Source: Lactobacillus sp. 0.1XD8-4 (GTDB taxonomy: Bacteria; Bacillota; Bacilli; Lactobacillales; Lactobacillaceae). From it: 44,841 nucleotides of DNA. The stretch is taken from contig NZ_RDBR01000012.1 in assembly GCF_009663775.1 (NCBI RefSeq), positions 1 through 44,841 of the forward strand. Reading direction: 5' to 3'. Below the pieces are notes generated by a model. It had not been told where the DNA came from. It made no database searches and was given only the letters and a program-made list of their open reading frames with translations. Within the stretch, counting starts at the first letter, position 1. Every line of letters begins with the position of its first letter. Below, piece by piece: positions 1 to 7,583 of the stretch. Both the position numbers and the translations under genes were made by a program.

Positions 1-71
1 AGCGCCTTGAGACGCTGGCTTTTCTTATCGGCTTATAGCCGATGTGCAAACCACCCGTTTGACGGGTGGTT
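1..71 (+). mobile_element. Possible right end of an IS200/IS605-type element (subterminal hairpins)
   Basis: Three hairpins follow each other. AGCG/CGCT lies at 1-15, a perfect 7-bp stem ATCGGCT/AGCCGAT at 27-43, and a perfect 10-bp stem AACCACCCGT/ACGGGTGGTT with loop TTG at 49-71. Such compact subterminal hairpins are typical of the right ends of IS200/IS605 elements, where they also form the 3' part of the TnpB guide RNA. No transposase is visible because the window starts here. The last hairpin ends five bases before the alpha-galactosidase stop codon, so it may instead, or also, act as that gene's terminator, although the T-run on either strand is short. Confidence 0.4.
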
Positions 72-75
72 ATGA

Positions 76-2265
76 TTATTTACCTTTGAAATAGTGAACT
101 TCAGATAAGAAATCTCCAGTATGTGTTGGGTCACGGAATAGACCAACATTCATCAACTCATCACCACCATATGTTTGATCTGTCATCTCATCATGGTAAT
201 CAATCGTTGGATCAAGTCCCGCCATTGTGGTGTTATTAATTTCAAAACGGTTCGTATGCAGTTGCTTAAACATGAATAGCAACGCTTCAGATTTATCAGG
301 ACTAACAAATTCCCATGCAACCGTATTACTGTCAAATGGACTTTCAAGGCGAATGAAGTCTCCATATTGGATTAAATGACGATGAGCCTTATAGAACTTT
401 ATCTGCTCCTTAACCATTTGCCGGTCTTCTTCAGTAAGGTCGGCTAAATCTAACTCATAGCCAAAAACCCCACTCATCGCAACATCCCCACGCATCTTAA
501 AACTCGTTGACCGACCCGTTTGTTGGTTTGGTGAGACAGAGACATGAGCAGTCATTGATGAAATTGGATAGACTAATGATGTCCCATATTGAATCTTAAG
601 CCGTTCAACCGCATCAGTATCGTCTGATGGCCAACTTTGCGGCATATAGTACAAGATACCGGCATCAAAGCGCCCGCCGCCACCAGAGCAGCCCTCAAAG
701 AGAATATTAGGATAACGTGTTACAAGCCTTTCCATCAAGTCATATAAGCCTAAAATATAACGATGGCTAACTTCCCCTTGATGTTCTGCATCTGCAGTAC
801 TTGAAAAGACTTCCGTTAAATTACGGTTAAAGTCCCATTTAATGTAATCAAGCGGTACTTCATCCAGGATTTTGCACATTTGGTTAAAAATATTATCAAC
901 AACTTCTTTTCGACTAAAATCAAGAACGAGTTGATTTCTTGAAAGTGTCATTCCCCTATTTGGTTCATGAAGCGCATAATCCGGGTGTTCTTGATATAGT
1001 TTGGAATCGATCGAAATCATCTCCGGTTCAAACCATAATCCAAATTTAAGGCCATTTTCATGGGTTCGATCAGCAACTCGCTTAAGACCTCCAGTAAGTT
1101 TTTGCTTGTTAACAAACCAGTCACCAAGGGATGAATTATCATCATTACGGTGACCAAACCAACCATCATCAAGAACAAACATTTCGATACCTAAAGGTTT
1201 TGCCTCATTAATAATTTGGTCGAGCTTGTCATCGTCAAAATCAAAGAATGTTGCTTCCCAGTTATTAATAACAATTGGCCGATCAGCATATTGATATTTT
1301 CCACGTGCTACACGATCACGGAGCAGGTTATGGAAGACTTGTGACATTCCATTTAATCCTGCTTGACTAAAGCCCATAATTGCTTCTGGCGTTTGAAAGT
1401 TTTCTCCTGGTTCAAGTACCCAATCAAAGTCATAATCATTAATTCCGGTTAATAAACGAATTTGATCAATTTGATCTTTCTCCAAAGTAAATTGGTGGTT
1501 ACCAGAGTAAACTAATAATACGCCAAGTGCATTCCCTTGAAATTCATCAGTATCTTTATCTACTAAAGCCACAAACGGATTCATGTGGTGAGAACTTGAA
1601 TTCCGCCGACTTGAAAATTCAGTAATTCCCCGTCGTAATTCTTGCCGTTCTGGTTGCCGTTCTAATGCATATTGCCCTGGTACTGAAATCACATCATAAT
1701 CATGCTTTGTTAAGTCTAACTGCATCGAGGCAATTTTTTCAACATGGATCTTTTGGTTGCTGGTGTTAATCAAACGTGCATTGCGCGTAATAACCGGTCG
1801 TTCATTATAAATCGTATAAGTTAAAACTAATTGAACATCTAACGTTTTATCTACTAAAGTAACTTCGAGGGTCTCTGCTTCTTCGTCACTCTTAACATAA
1901 GAAGCTGGGAGACCTGGCAACTTTGGCTTCCCTGCTAAGATTTTATACGATTGGTAGCGAAAGTCGGTCAAGCGGGAACCATTTTCAGCCCGAATAACAA
2001 TTGCTGGTACTCGATAGTCACCCGTGTTGTTACCAGAATACTCTTGAAGTAAGTCATCTTTAGAGTATGTCCGATCCATTGATTCTGGAAGATTTCCTGA
2101 AAATCCTCGATCAACGCGTGGATAGCAACGTTCCCCATGGTAATTTCTAATCGCTGGACCAAAGTATAAGTGGCTTAATATATCCCCTTCCTCAATTGAA
2201 AAAAGGTAGGAAATTTTTTTATTTTTTAAGTGAAATACTCGCTGTTGTTCATCAAATTTAATCAT
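76..2265 (-). CDS. melA: Alpha-galactosidase, GH36
   Basis: Hydrolyses terminal alpha-1,6-galactosyl residues of melibiose, raffinose and stachyose, probably in the cytoplasm since no signal peptide is seen. The 729-residue length fits bacterial GH36 enzymes. An N-terminal beta-sandwich region is followed by the catalytic barrel. VLDDGWFG is near residue 365, the nucleophile is the Asp of YIKWDFNR (about 478), and the acid/base lies in QSWPSDDTDA (about 548). I start at the ATG at 2265 because AAAGGGG lies nine bases upstream; the TTG three codons earlier abuts that RBS directly. The gene is divergent from a LacI regulator. A TATAAT -10, a TAAACGTTTA operator and a cre-like site lie in the shared 164-bp gap, which suggests substrate-specific repression plus catabolite control. 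Confidence 0.95.
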   Translation of the reverse strand: MIKFDEQQRVFHLKNKKISYLFSIEEGDILSHLYFGPAIRNYHGERCYPRVDRGFSGNLPESMDRTYSKDDLLQEYSGNNTGDYRVPAIVIRAENGSRLTDFRYQSYKILAGKPKLPGLPASYVKSDEEAETLEVTLVDKTLDVQLVLTYTIYNERPVITRNARLINTSNQKIHVEKIASMQLDLTKHDYDVISVPGQYALERQPERQELRRGITEFSSRRNSSSHHMNPFVALVDKDTDEFQGNALGVLLVYSGNHQFTLEKDQIDQIRLLTGINDYDFDWVLEPGENFQTPEAIMGFSQAGLNGMSQVFHNLLRDRVARGKYQYADRPIVINNWEATFFDFDDDKLDQIINEAKPLGIEMFVLDDGWFGHRNDDNSSLGDWFVNKQKLTGGLKRVADRTHENGLKFGLWFEPEMISIDSKLYQEHPDYALHEPNRGMTLSRNQLVLDFSRKEVVDNIFNQMCKILDEVPLDYIKWDFNRNLTEVFSSTADAEHQGEVSHRYILGLYDLMERLVTRYPNILFEGCSGGGGRFDAGILYYMPQSWPSDDTDAVERLKIQYGTSLVYPISSMTAHVSVSPNQQTGRSTSFKMRGDVAMSGVFGYELDLADLTEEDRQMVKEQIKFYKAHRHLIQYGDFIRLESPFDSNTVAWEFVSPDKSEALLFMFKQLHTNRFEINNTTMAGLDPTIDYHDEMTDQTYGGDELMNVGLFRDPTHTGDFLSEVHYFKGK

Positions 2266-2291
2266 GACTAGCAACCCCTTTCGTAATATCG

Positions 2292-2297
2292 ATTATA
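2292..2297 (-). promoter_or_regulatory. -10 box of the alpha-galactosidase promoter
   Basis: On the minus strand this reads TATAAT, about 27 bases before the start codon. No good -35 sits at the standard distance. The palindromic operator immediately upstream occupies the spacer/-35 area, as expected for a repressible promoter. Confidence 0.6.
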
Positions 2298-2298
2298 T

Positions 2299-2312
2299 GA
2301 TAAACGTTTATC
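2299..2312. promoter_or_regulatory. LacI-type operator (copy 1)
   Basis: A perfect 14-bp palindrome, GATAAACGTTTATC, directly upstream of the alpha-galactosidase -10 box. The central CG and dyad symmetry are typical of LacI/GalR family operators. The same TAAACGTTTA core recurs at 2374 and 3536, next to the regulator gene and the fructokinase gene. Confidence 0.75.
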
Positions 2313-2320
2313 TCACTGCG

Positions 2321-2334
2321 GTCAAGCGCTTACA
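2321..2334 (-). promoter_or_regulatory. cre-like catabolite control site
   Basis: Read on the minus strand this is TGTAAGCGCTTGAC, which matches the CcpA cre consensus through the first eleven positions. It lies upstream of the alpha-galactosidase promoter, where CcpA binding could repress or modulate it. This is a pattern match only. Confidence 0.5.
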
Positions 2335-2373
2335 TAGATACTATAGCTACCTTTTACCGTTATCAAGCCTTAC

Positions 2374-2383
2374 TAAACGTTTA
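2374..2383. promoter_or_regulatory. LacI-type operator (copy 2), regulator promoter
   Basis: TAAACGTTTA, inside ACTAAACGTTTACT, lies just before a TATGAT -10 hexamer (2395-2400) that would serve the LacI gene starting at 2430. This position suggests autoregulation. Confidence 0.65.
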
Positions 2384-2429
2384 CTAAAATATGGTATGAT
2401 ATTAACAAGTTTAACGGGAGGTTATCAAC

Positions 2430-3452
2430 ATGGTCGGGATTAGAAAAATTGCTAAAGAAGCTGGTATCTCACCAGCAACAGTATCACGCGTATTAAATAA
2501 TGACTTGTCATTTTCTGTTAGTAAACAAACTAAACAGCGCATTAAAGCGGTAGCTAACAAATATCACTACATCCCCCAAGCGAATAAACGGGTTTCTTAT
2601 CCTCAAAAACAGCTCTCATTACTCGTAATTACTACCCATTCCCTTGATGCCGAATCACATGATCCCTATTTTGCTCAAGTCCATGATGGGATTGTCCAGG
2701 AAGCTTCAAAACGAGGGATGCAAATTAAAGATTTTCTCCGTTTTCCTAATAAACAGTTTCAAATCACTGACGCTCAAAAATATGACGGCATTATAATCGC
2801 TGGAGTATTTGCAAAAGAGTTCTACGCTGATTTACATACTGTTAATTCTAATATTGTTTTAATTGATGAATATCGTTACTTACCTGCCTATGACATAATT
2901 CGTAATTCATATTTTGATGAAACACAATTAGTATTATCTAAATTATTAGCTAACGGGATTAGTAATATTAGCTTTATTGGCGGAAAAATCAAACCAATGA
3001 AAATAACAGGTGCAAGCACGGATACTTACCAAGATATTCGTACTAAAGCTTATTTAATGTGGATGAAAGACCATAACCTTACTCCCCAGCTAGCCCTTAA
3101 CGGTTGGGCACCTAAGGATGGCTTTCAAGCAATGCAAGCCTTGTTACCACAGGCCCCCCAAGCAGTTCTTATTGCAAGCGACCAATTAGCAATCGGAGCA
3201 TACCGAGCAATTAACCAGTGTGGCAAGTCGATTCCAAATGACTTACAAATTATCAGCTACAACGATTCTAATATTGCGGCATACCTAGTTCCTTCCCTGT
3301 CATCAATCAATCCCCACAGTTCAATGATGGGCCGAATCGCAGTTCAACGATTAGTCAATCGCATTTATCACCCCCACGAACTGCCAATTCATCTTAATTT
3401 ACCTGCTGGCATTACATGGCGAGAAAGTTCAGTAATTAATTTGTCAAAGTGA
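2430..3452 (+). CDS. LacI/GalR family transcriptional regulator
   Basis: A 340-residue regulator with the standard layout. The N-terminal LacI HTH (IRKIAKEAGISPATVSRVLN, residues 4-23) is followed by a hinge and a periplasmic-binding-protein-like effector domain from about residue 60. GGGAGG lies eight bases upstream of the ATG. It is divergent from alpha-galactosidase and followed by fructokinase. TAAACGTTTA operators lie before all three genes, so it is most likely the local repressor of galactoside (raffinose/melibiose-type) use. The inducer cannot be read from the sequence. A weaker operator-like GAAACGTTTT overlaps its stop codon (3451-3460). Confidence 0.9.
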   Translation: MVGIRKIAKEAGISPATVSRVLNNDLSFSVSKQTKQRIKAVANKYHYIPQANKRVSYPQKQLSLLVITTHSLDAESHDPYFAQVHDGIVQEASKRGMQIKDFLRFPNKQFQITDAQKYDGIIIAGVFAKEFYADLHTVNSNIVLIDEYRYLPAYDIIRNSYFDETQLVLSKLLANGISNISFIGGKIKPMKITGASTDTYQDIRTKAYLMWMKDHNLTPQLALNGWAPKDGFQAMQALLPQAPQAVLIASDQLAIGAYRAINQCGKSIPNDLQIISYNDSNIAAYLVPSLSSINPHSSMMGRIAVQRLVNRIYHPHELPIHLNLPAGITWRESSVINLSK

Positions 3453-3535
3453 AACGTTTTATATCTAAAAATCGCCAAATTCGGGTTGTGATACCGCTTA
3501 CTAAGGTTTATACTCAAACATGGTTATCAGATTGA

Positions 3536-3545
3536 TAAACGTTTA
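3536..3545. promoter_or_regulatory. LacI-type operator (copy 3), upstream of fructokinase
   Basis: TAAACGTTTA within TTGATAAACGTTTAATT, 26 bases before the fructokinase ATG and downstream of the regulator gene. It has the same core as the two sites in the divergent promoter region, which suggests that the kinase belongs to the same regulon. Confidence 0.7.
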
Positions 3546-3570
3546 ATTTAATTGAATGAGGTTTTTAATT

Positions 3571-4449
3571 ATGCAATTAGGAAGTATTGAAGCCGGCGGT
3601 ACTAAATTCGTTTGTGCCGTTGGTGATGAACATTTTAATGAAATTGACAAGAAGATTATTCCCACAACTACCCCCGATGAGACTCTCAGTGCATGTATTG
3701 CCTTCTTCAAGCAATACCCAGACTTAGCTGCCCTTTCAATCGCCAGCTTCGGCCCGATTGATACGAATCCGGCCAGTGAAACGTATGGTTATATCACTGA
3801 TACGCCGAAAGCGAAGTGGCAAAATTGTAATTTTGTCGGAATAATGACTAATGCCCTAAATATTCCAATTTATTGGACTACTGACGTTAATGGGTCGGTG
3901 TACGGTGAATATGTAAACTTAAAGGATAAGTACGATGACCCCGCCCTTGTTTATTATACGATTGGGACTGGTGTTGGTGCAGGCGCAATCCAAAATGGAC
4001 GCTTTATCGGTGGCATCAGCACCCCGGAAATGGGGCATGTTCGTTTACAACGCCACCCAGCCGATATGAACTTTACTGGTATTTGCCCATATCACCACGA
4101 CTGCCTAGAAGGATTAGTATCCGGTCCTACTTTTAAAGCACGGTTAGGAATGAGTGGTCAAGATGTTCCTGATAATCATCCGGTTTGGGATGTTTTAGCT
4201 TATTACGTTGCCCAAGCTGCTGTTCAGGTTACTGCTATTCTACGGCCCCAAAAAATTATCTTCGGTGGAAGCGTTTCGCGTCCTGCTTTCTTAAAGCGGG
4301 TTCGCAAGCAATTTACTATGCTCTGGAATGACTACCTTCCAGTTGGTACAGTTGATGAATACATCATTAATCCCTCCGTGCCAGGAAACGGTTCCGCAAC
4401 ACTTGGCAACTTCGCATTAGCTAAAAAACTCCTTGAAGCAAATAATTAA
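3571..4449 (+). CDS. scrK: ROK-family fructokinase
   Basis: ATP-dependent sugar kinase (D-fructose to fructose 6-phosphate) of the ROK family, 292 residues. The N-terminal phosphate-binding motif is SIEAGGTKFVCAVGD, the central ROK glycine-rich stretch is YYTIGTGVGAGAI, and the zinc-binding motif (His plus CPYHHDC) runs into LEGLVSGPT, characteristic of the fructokinase branch. I use the ATG at 3571 because GAGG (3558-3561) is well spaced; the upstream ATG at 3556 overlaps that RBS. Its own operator and a strong terminator suggest an independent unit that handles fructose released from raffinose or sucrose. Glucokinase activity is less likely given the zinc motif. Confidence 0.92.
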   Translation: MQLGSIEAGGTKFVCAVGDEHFNEIDKKIIPTTTPDETLSACIAFFKQYPDLAALSIASFGPIDTNPASETYGYITDTPKAKWQNCNFVGIMTNALNIPIYWTTDVNGSVYGEYVNLKDKYDDPALVYYTIGTGVGAGAIQNGRFIGGISTPEMGHVRLQRHPADMNFTGICPYHHDCLEGLVSGPTFKARLGMSGQDVPDNHPVWDVLAYYVAQAAVQVTAILRPQKIIFGGSVSRPAFLKRVRKQFTMLWNDYLPVGTVDEYIINPSVPGNGSATLGNFALAKKLLEANN

Positions 4450-4450
4450 T

Positions 4451-4501
4451 AAAAATCGCAGGACAACATTGCACCTATAAAATATGCGTCCTGCGATTTT
4501 T
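4451..4501. terminator. Bidirectional terminator between fructokinase and ldh
   Basis: A 14-bp inverted repeat, AAAAATCGCAGGAC (4451-4464) and GTCCTGCGATTTTT (4488-4501), with A-runs and T-runs on both sides. It serves the two convergent genes. Confidence 0.9.
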
Positions 4502-5476
4502 TTATTTCCATAAATAATTTACTAGGCCAGCTTTAGCCATGCCATTAGCAGTCGTTTCTTGTAAAACCTTTGCCGAATTTGCTAATGACACTTGTTCCCT
4601 AGCGTTAAGCGGTAGTTCAATTACCTTACGTATCCCCTGCCGATTAATTACTGCTGGTGTCCCCAGATAAATATCTTTTTGACCATATTCGCCATTCAAA
4701 TAGACACTTACCGGTAAAGCAGCGTTTTGATCATCCATGATTGCTTTTGTTATCCGCGCTAATGATGTTGCTACCCCATAATAGGTTGCACCCTTACGGT
4801 TAATAATATCGTAAGCCTTATTTCGAATCTGATCTTCAATTCTTTGTAACCGTTGGATTGAAATGCCCATTGTTGCCGCATAATCCAATAGTGGAATTCC
4901 GCCAATCGTTGCGCAAGAGTAAGCTGCAAATTCGGAATCACCATGTTCTGCTAGCATATCAACGCGAACATCACGTGGATCAACCTTAAACTCTTTGCCT
5001 AAAGCTACTCGTAACCGTGCCGAGTCCAACGAGGTTCCTGACCCGATTACTTTATTTGCTGGAAAGTCAGAAATTTTTTGGACAGCATACGTTAAGATAT
5101 CAACTGGATTAGCCGCAACTAGGAAGATTCCCTTAAAACCAGTATTTACAACTTCTTGAACAATTTCTTTCATGATTTTAAGGTTCTTTTCTACTAACTG
5201 TAGACGCGTTTCACCAGGCTTTTGTGCTGCGCCAGCACAAATAACAACAATATCAGCATCCTGGCAATCCTTGTATCCGCCTGCACTTACACTCACTGGG
5301 GCGGTAAATGGTGTCGCATCTTCTAAATCAAGCGCATCCCCCATACTTCGATCAGGCTTTTTATTAATAATCACTAATTCATTTGCTAATCCTTGCTGAA
5401 CCACACTAAAAGCATAAGCCGATCCCACTAAACCGTCGCCAATTAAAACTATTTTCCGTTTTTGCTTTGTTATCAT
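4502..5476 (-). CDS. ldh: L-lactate dehydrogenase
   Basis: Reduces pyruvate to L-lactate with NADH in the cytoplasm; 324 residues, normal length. The Rossmann motif is IGDGLVGSAYAF. The substrate loop AAQKPGETRLQLVEKN contains the pyruvate-specifying Gln and catalytic Arg. The catalytic His is in AEHGDSEF (about residue 178). The loop has Ala where many homologues have Pro, so this may be a secondary paralogue. I start at the ATG at 5476 because GGGGAG is nine bases upstream; the TTG two codons earlier is too close to it. The start lies only 23 bases after the lrgB stop, with no terminator between, so it is probably co-transcribed with the LrgAB pyruvate/murein-hydrolase exporter genes. Confidence 0.93.
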   Translation of the reverse strand: MITKQKRKIVLIGDGLVGSAYAFSVVQQGLANELVIINKKPDRSMGDALDLEDATPFTAPVSVSAGGYKDCQDADIVVICAGAAQKPGETRLQLVEKNLKIMKEIVQEVVNTGFKGIFLVAANPVDILTYAVQKISDFPANKVIGSGTSLDSARLRVALGKEFKVDPRDVRVDMLAEHGDSEFAAYSCATIGGIPLLDYAATMGISIQRLQRIEDQIRNKAYDIINRKGATYYGVATSLARITKAIMDDQNAALPVSVYLNGEYGQKDIYLGTPAVINRQGIRKVIELPLNAREQVSLANSAKVLQETTANGMAKAGLVNYLWK

Positions 5477-5499
5477 TCTCAAACTCTCCCCATTTTACC

Positions 5500-6240
5500 C
5501 TACATAAAAAGGTGTGCATAGATTGGAACTAAAACATCCATGGCCAGTGAAACAATTACAACCGCCACGGCCGCCATTGCTCCTTGAATTGAACCAAGTT
5601 GAACAGCCTTTGCTGACCCCACGGTATGACCTGCTGATCCAAGACCAAGACCCGTTCCAACTTTTGAAATTTTCTTTAATCGGAACACCTTAATCAAGAA
5701 TTCAGCTAACGCGTAAATAATAACTGCGTTAAGGATACATGCCATGGCTGTTACGGCTGGATCACCACCGATTCCTTTGGCAATTGGCATTGCAACAGCC
5801 GTAGTAGCAGCTTGTGGTAACATGGCAGCCGTTGAAACACGCGAAAGAGCAAAGATCTTAGCAGTTCCCTGGATTAAGAAAAGCGAAATAAAGCCCCCCA
5901 CAAATAAAGTTAAAATCACATCAAGCCAGTATTTCTTAAAAATATCATTTCGTCGATAAAGAGGAATCGCAAATGCCATCGTTGCTGGATTTAAGAACCA
6001 AAAAATCAAATTTCCACCCGGAAGGTAAAATTTTTTGTAAACTGCTGCTGTAGTCGATCCAATACACTTAGCCCAAATTGCCAGAATAATAATTCCTAAT
6101 ACCATTCCAACAAGCAACGGTGTAAAAAGGAAGAAACCATTACTAATCTTAAAAAGCCACATTCCAATTAAATAGACAAGTAATGAAATAAAAATTCCAG
6201 TAAATGGTAACGTAAGGTTGGTAATAAACTCGTTTGCCAT
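5500..6240 (-). CDS. lrgB: LrgB family membrane protein
   Basis: A 246-residue multi-helix membrane protein with the LrgB/CidB architecture. The conserved region contains TAAMLPQAATTAVAMPIAKG and the glycine-rich LGLGSAGHTVGSAKAVQLG. LrgAB was first described as holin/antiholin-like; in Bacillus and streptococci it is now linked to pyruvate transport. The start is the ATG at 6240, eight bases after AAGGAGGAG. It begins two bases after the lrgA stop. ldh follows 23 bases downstream, which fits a pyruvate-handling role. Confidence 0.92.
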   Translation of the reverse strand: MANEFITNLTLPFTGIFISLLVYLIGMWLFKISNGFFLFTPLLVGMVLGIIILAIWAKCIGSTTAAVYKKFYLPGGNLIFWFLNPATMAFAIPLYRRNDIFKKYWLDVILTLFVGGFISLFLIQGTAKIFALSRVSTAAMLPQAATTAVAMPIAKGIGGDPAVTAMACILNAVIIYALAEFLIKVFRLKKISKVGTGLGLGSAGHTVGSAKAVQLGSIQGAMAAVAVVIVSLAMDVLVPIYAHLFM

Positions 6241-6242
6241 GA

Positions 6243-6653
6243 TCAATTCTCCTCCTTCTGCTTCTTAAATAATTTATGATGAACACCAATAAAGAAAGCC
6301 CCAACATAAGCAATAACTGCTAATAAGATAATAGTTGAAATAATAATTACAATAACATCCTGTAAGCCTTCTTTTCTCATTAAACCTAAGCTTCCGGCAA
6401 GTTGAATTCCTGATGGAACAAATAGGAAAGCAATTAAGCCAATCATAAAATCGCCAAATTTCTCAACTTGTTCCAGCTTAACAACATGACACGCTAATAA
6501 AATATAAAGCAAAATCATCCCAATTAATGGTGTTGGTACAACGAAACTTTTCGGAAATAAATTAGAAATTAATTGTGAAACAAATAAAATTGCAGCGAAG
6601 ATTCCCATTTGAACTAAAATGGGAGCATCCTTCTTCTTTTTGTTGTTATCCAT
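6243..6653 (-). CDS. lrgA: LrgA family membrane protein
   Basis: A 136-residue protein with a Lys-rich N-terminus (MDNNKKKKD) and four predicted helices covering about residues 12-120. It matches the LrgA/CidA holin-like family, including the conserved IPSG-like stretch, here FVPSGIQLAG. It has a good RBS (GAGGAGG, seven bases from the ATG). It is first in lrgA-lrgB-ldh. LytR-family regulators control lrgAB in other Gram-positives, and lytSR is encoded just upstream on the same strand, separated by a terminator. The 156-bp leader carries TATAAC as a possible -10. Confidence 0.9.
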   Translation of the reverse strand: MDNNKKKKDAPILVQMGIFAAILFVSQLISNLFPKSFVVPTPLIGMILLYILLACHVVKLEQVEKFGDFMIGLIAFLFVPSGIQLAGSLGLMRKEGLQDVIVIIISTIILLAVIAYVGAFFIGVHHKLFKKQKEEN

Positions 6654-6808
6654 AGTTAATCCTCCTCAAATAAAAATTGCTCAGAAATTAACGTTAACCT
6701 CATTTACAGTTATATTTTAGTGGCTATTTATCTTTTTGTGTCCGCTTTCAGGTCCAAATAACCCAAATTCATTCTGAGATGCCCTCGTTCTCTCGTGAAA
6801 TACCCCAC

Positions 6809-6848
6809 AAAAAAAATCCGTCTAATGAACTCTCATTAAACGGATTTT
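6809..6848 (-). terminator. Terminator of the lytSR unit
   Basis: On the minus strand AAAATCCGTTTAATGA pairs with TTCATTAGACGGATTTT across a three-base loop (one G-U type mismatch) and runs into eight T residues. It follows the lytR stop by six bases and separates lytSR from lrgAB. Confidence 0.85.
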
Positions 6849-6854
6849 GATTGA

Positions 6855-7583
6855 TTAAAGCCCTAAAGCTCTTTTTGTTGTTGCTACATAAGACCGACTA
6901 ACAGGAATTTTACTCCCCTCACTCAGGGTCAGTTCATATGTATGATTGAAACTTGGTTGCAACTCAGTAACCACATCTAAATTTACGACAAAGCTACGAT
7001 GAACTTGAAGAAAATGGCGAGGATCCAATTGCTGTAAGACATTAGCTAATGTTTGCTTACTGGTAATTTTATGATGGTCAATAGTCCATATATCCAACGT
7101 TCCTTGCGATGCTTGAATAAATAACACACGTTTCTTTTGCAGGACAATTGTCCGTTCATCATTAGGAATTAATAAGCGTGGACTGTAGGACCGTTCCACA
7201 TTTGCTGAGGTTTTACTAAGCGGTTTCAATTTAGCCACGCGTTCAATCGCTTCGTTAATCCTTTCCGCCCGAAATGGCTTAAGGATATAATCAACCGCAT
7301 CCGCCTCAAACGCTTTAATTGCATACTGATCATAGGCAGTCGCAAAAACAACATGAGGCCGACTGTTAGTAGCTTTCTTTATCCGCTCAGCAAAGGCAAT
7401 TCCATTACCATCTGCCAATTGAATATCTAAAAACACCATATCTGGCTGATTATTCTTTATTTGCTCCTCGGCATCTTGAATCCCCTCCGCCTCTATAATT
7501 TCTGTTACTTTATTATTTTCTTGCACAAGATAGTGTAATTCTTCTCTTGCTAACGGTTCATCATCAACAAGCAAAACTTTCAT
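6855..7583 (-). CDS. lytR: LytR/AgrR-type response regulator
   Basis: A 242-residue two-component regulator. The receiver domain (residues 1-120) starts MKVLLVDDEPLAREEL with the phospho-Asp in MVFLDIQLADG and a conserved Lys in YILKPF. The C-terminal LytTR DNA-binding domain holds the typical HFLQVHRSFVVNLDVV and IPVSRSY motifs. I start at the ATG at 7583, ten bases after AAGGAG. It overlaps the 3' end of lytS by 20 bases, showing tight coupling. The expected target is lrgAB, directly downstream past a terminator; LytSR-type systems respond to extracellular pyruvate or membrane potential in relatives. Confidence 0.93.
   Translation of the reverse strand: MKVLLVDDEPLAREELHYLVQENNKVTEIIEAEGIQDAEEQIKNNQPDMVFLDIQLADGNGIAFAERIKKATNSRPHVVFATAYDQYAIKAFEADAVDYILKPFRAERINEAIERVAKLKPLSKTSANVERSYSPRLLIPNDERTIVLQKKRVLFIQASQGTLDIWTIDHHKITSKQTLANVLQQLDPRHFLQVHRSFVVNLDVVTELQPSFNHTYELTLSEGSKIPVSRSYVATTKRALGL

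Noticed and set aside
3451-3460. GAAACGTTTT as a fourth full LacI operator
   Set aside because: It breaks the palindrome at the outer positions and overlaps a stop codon; kept only as a weak, possibly auxiliary site.
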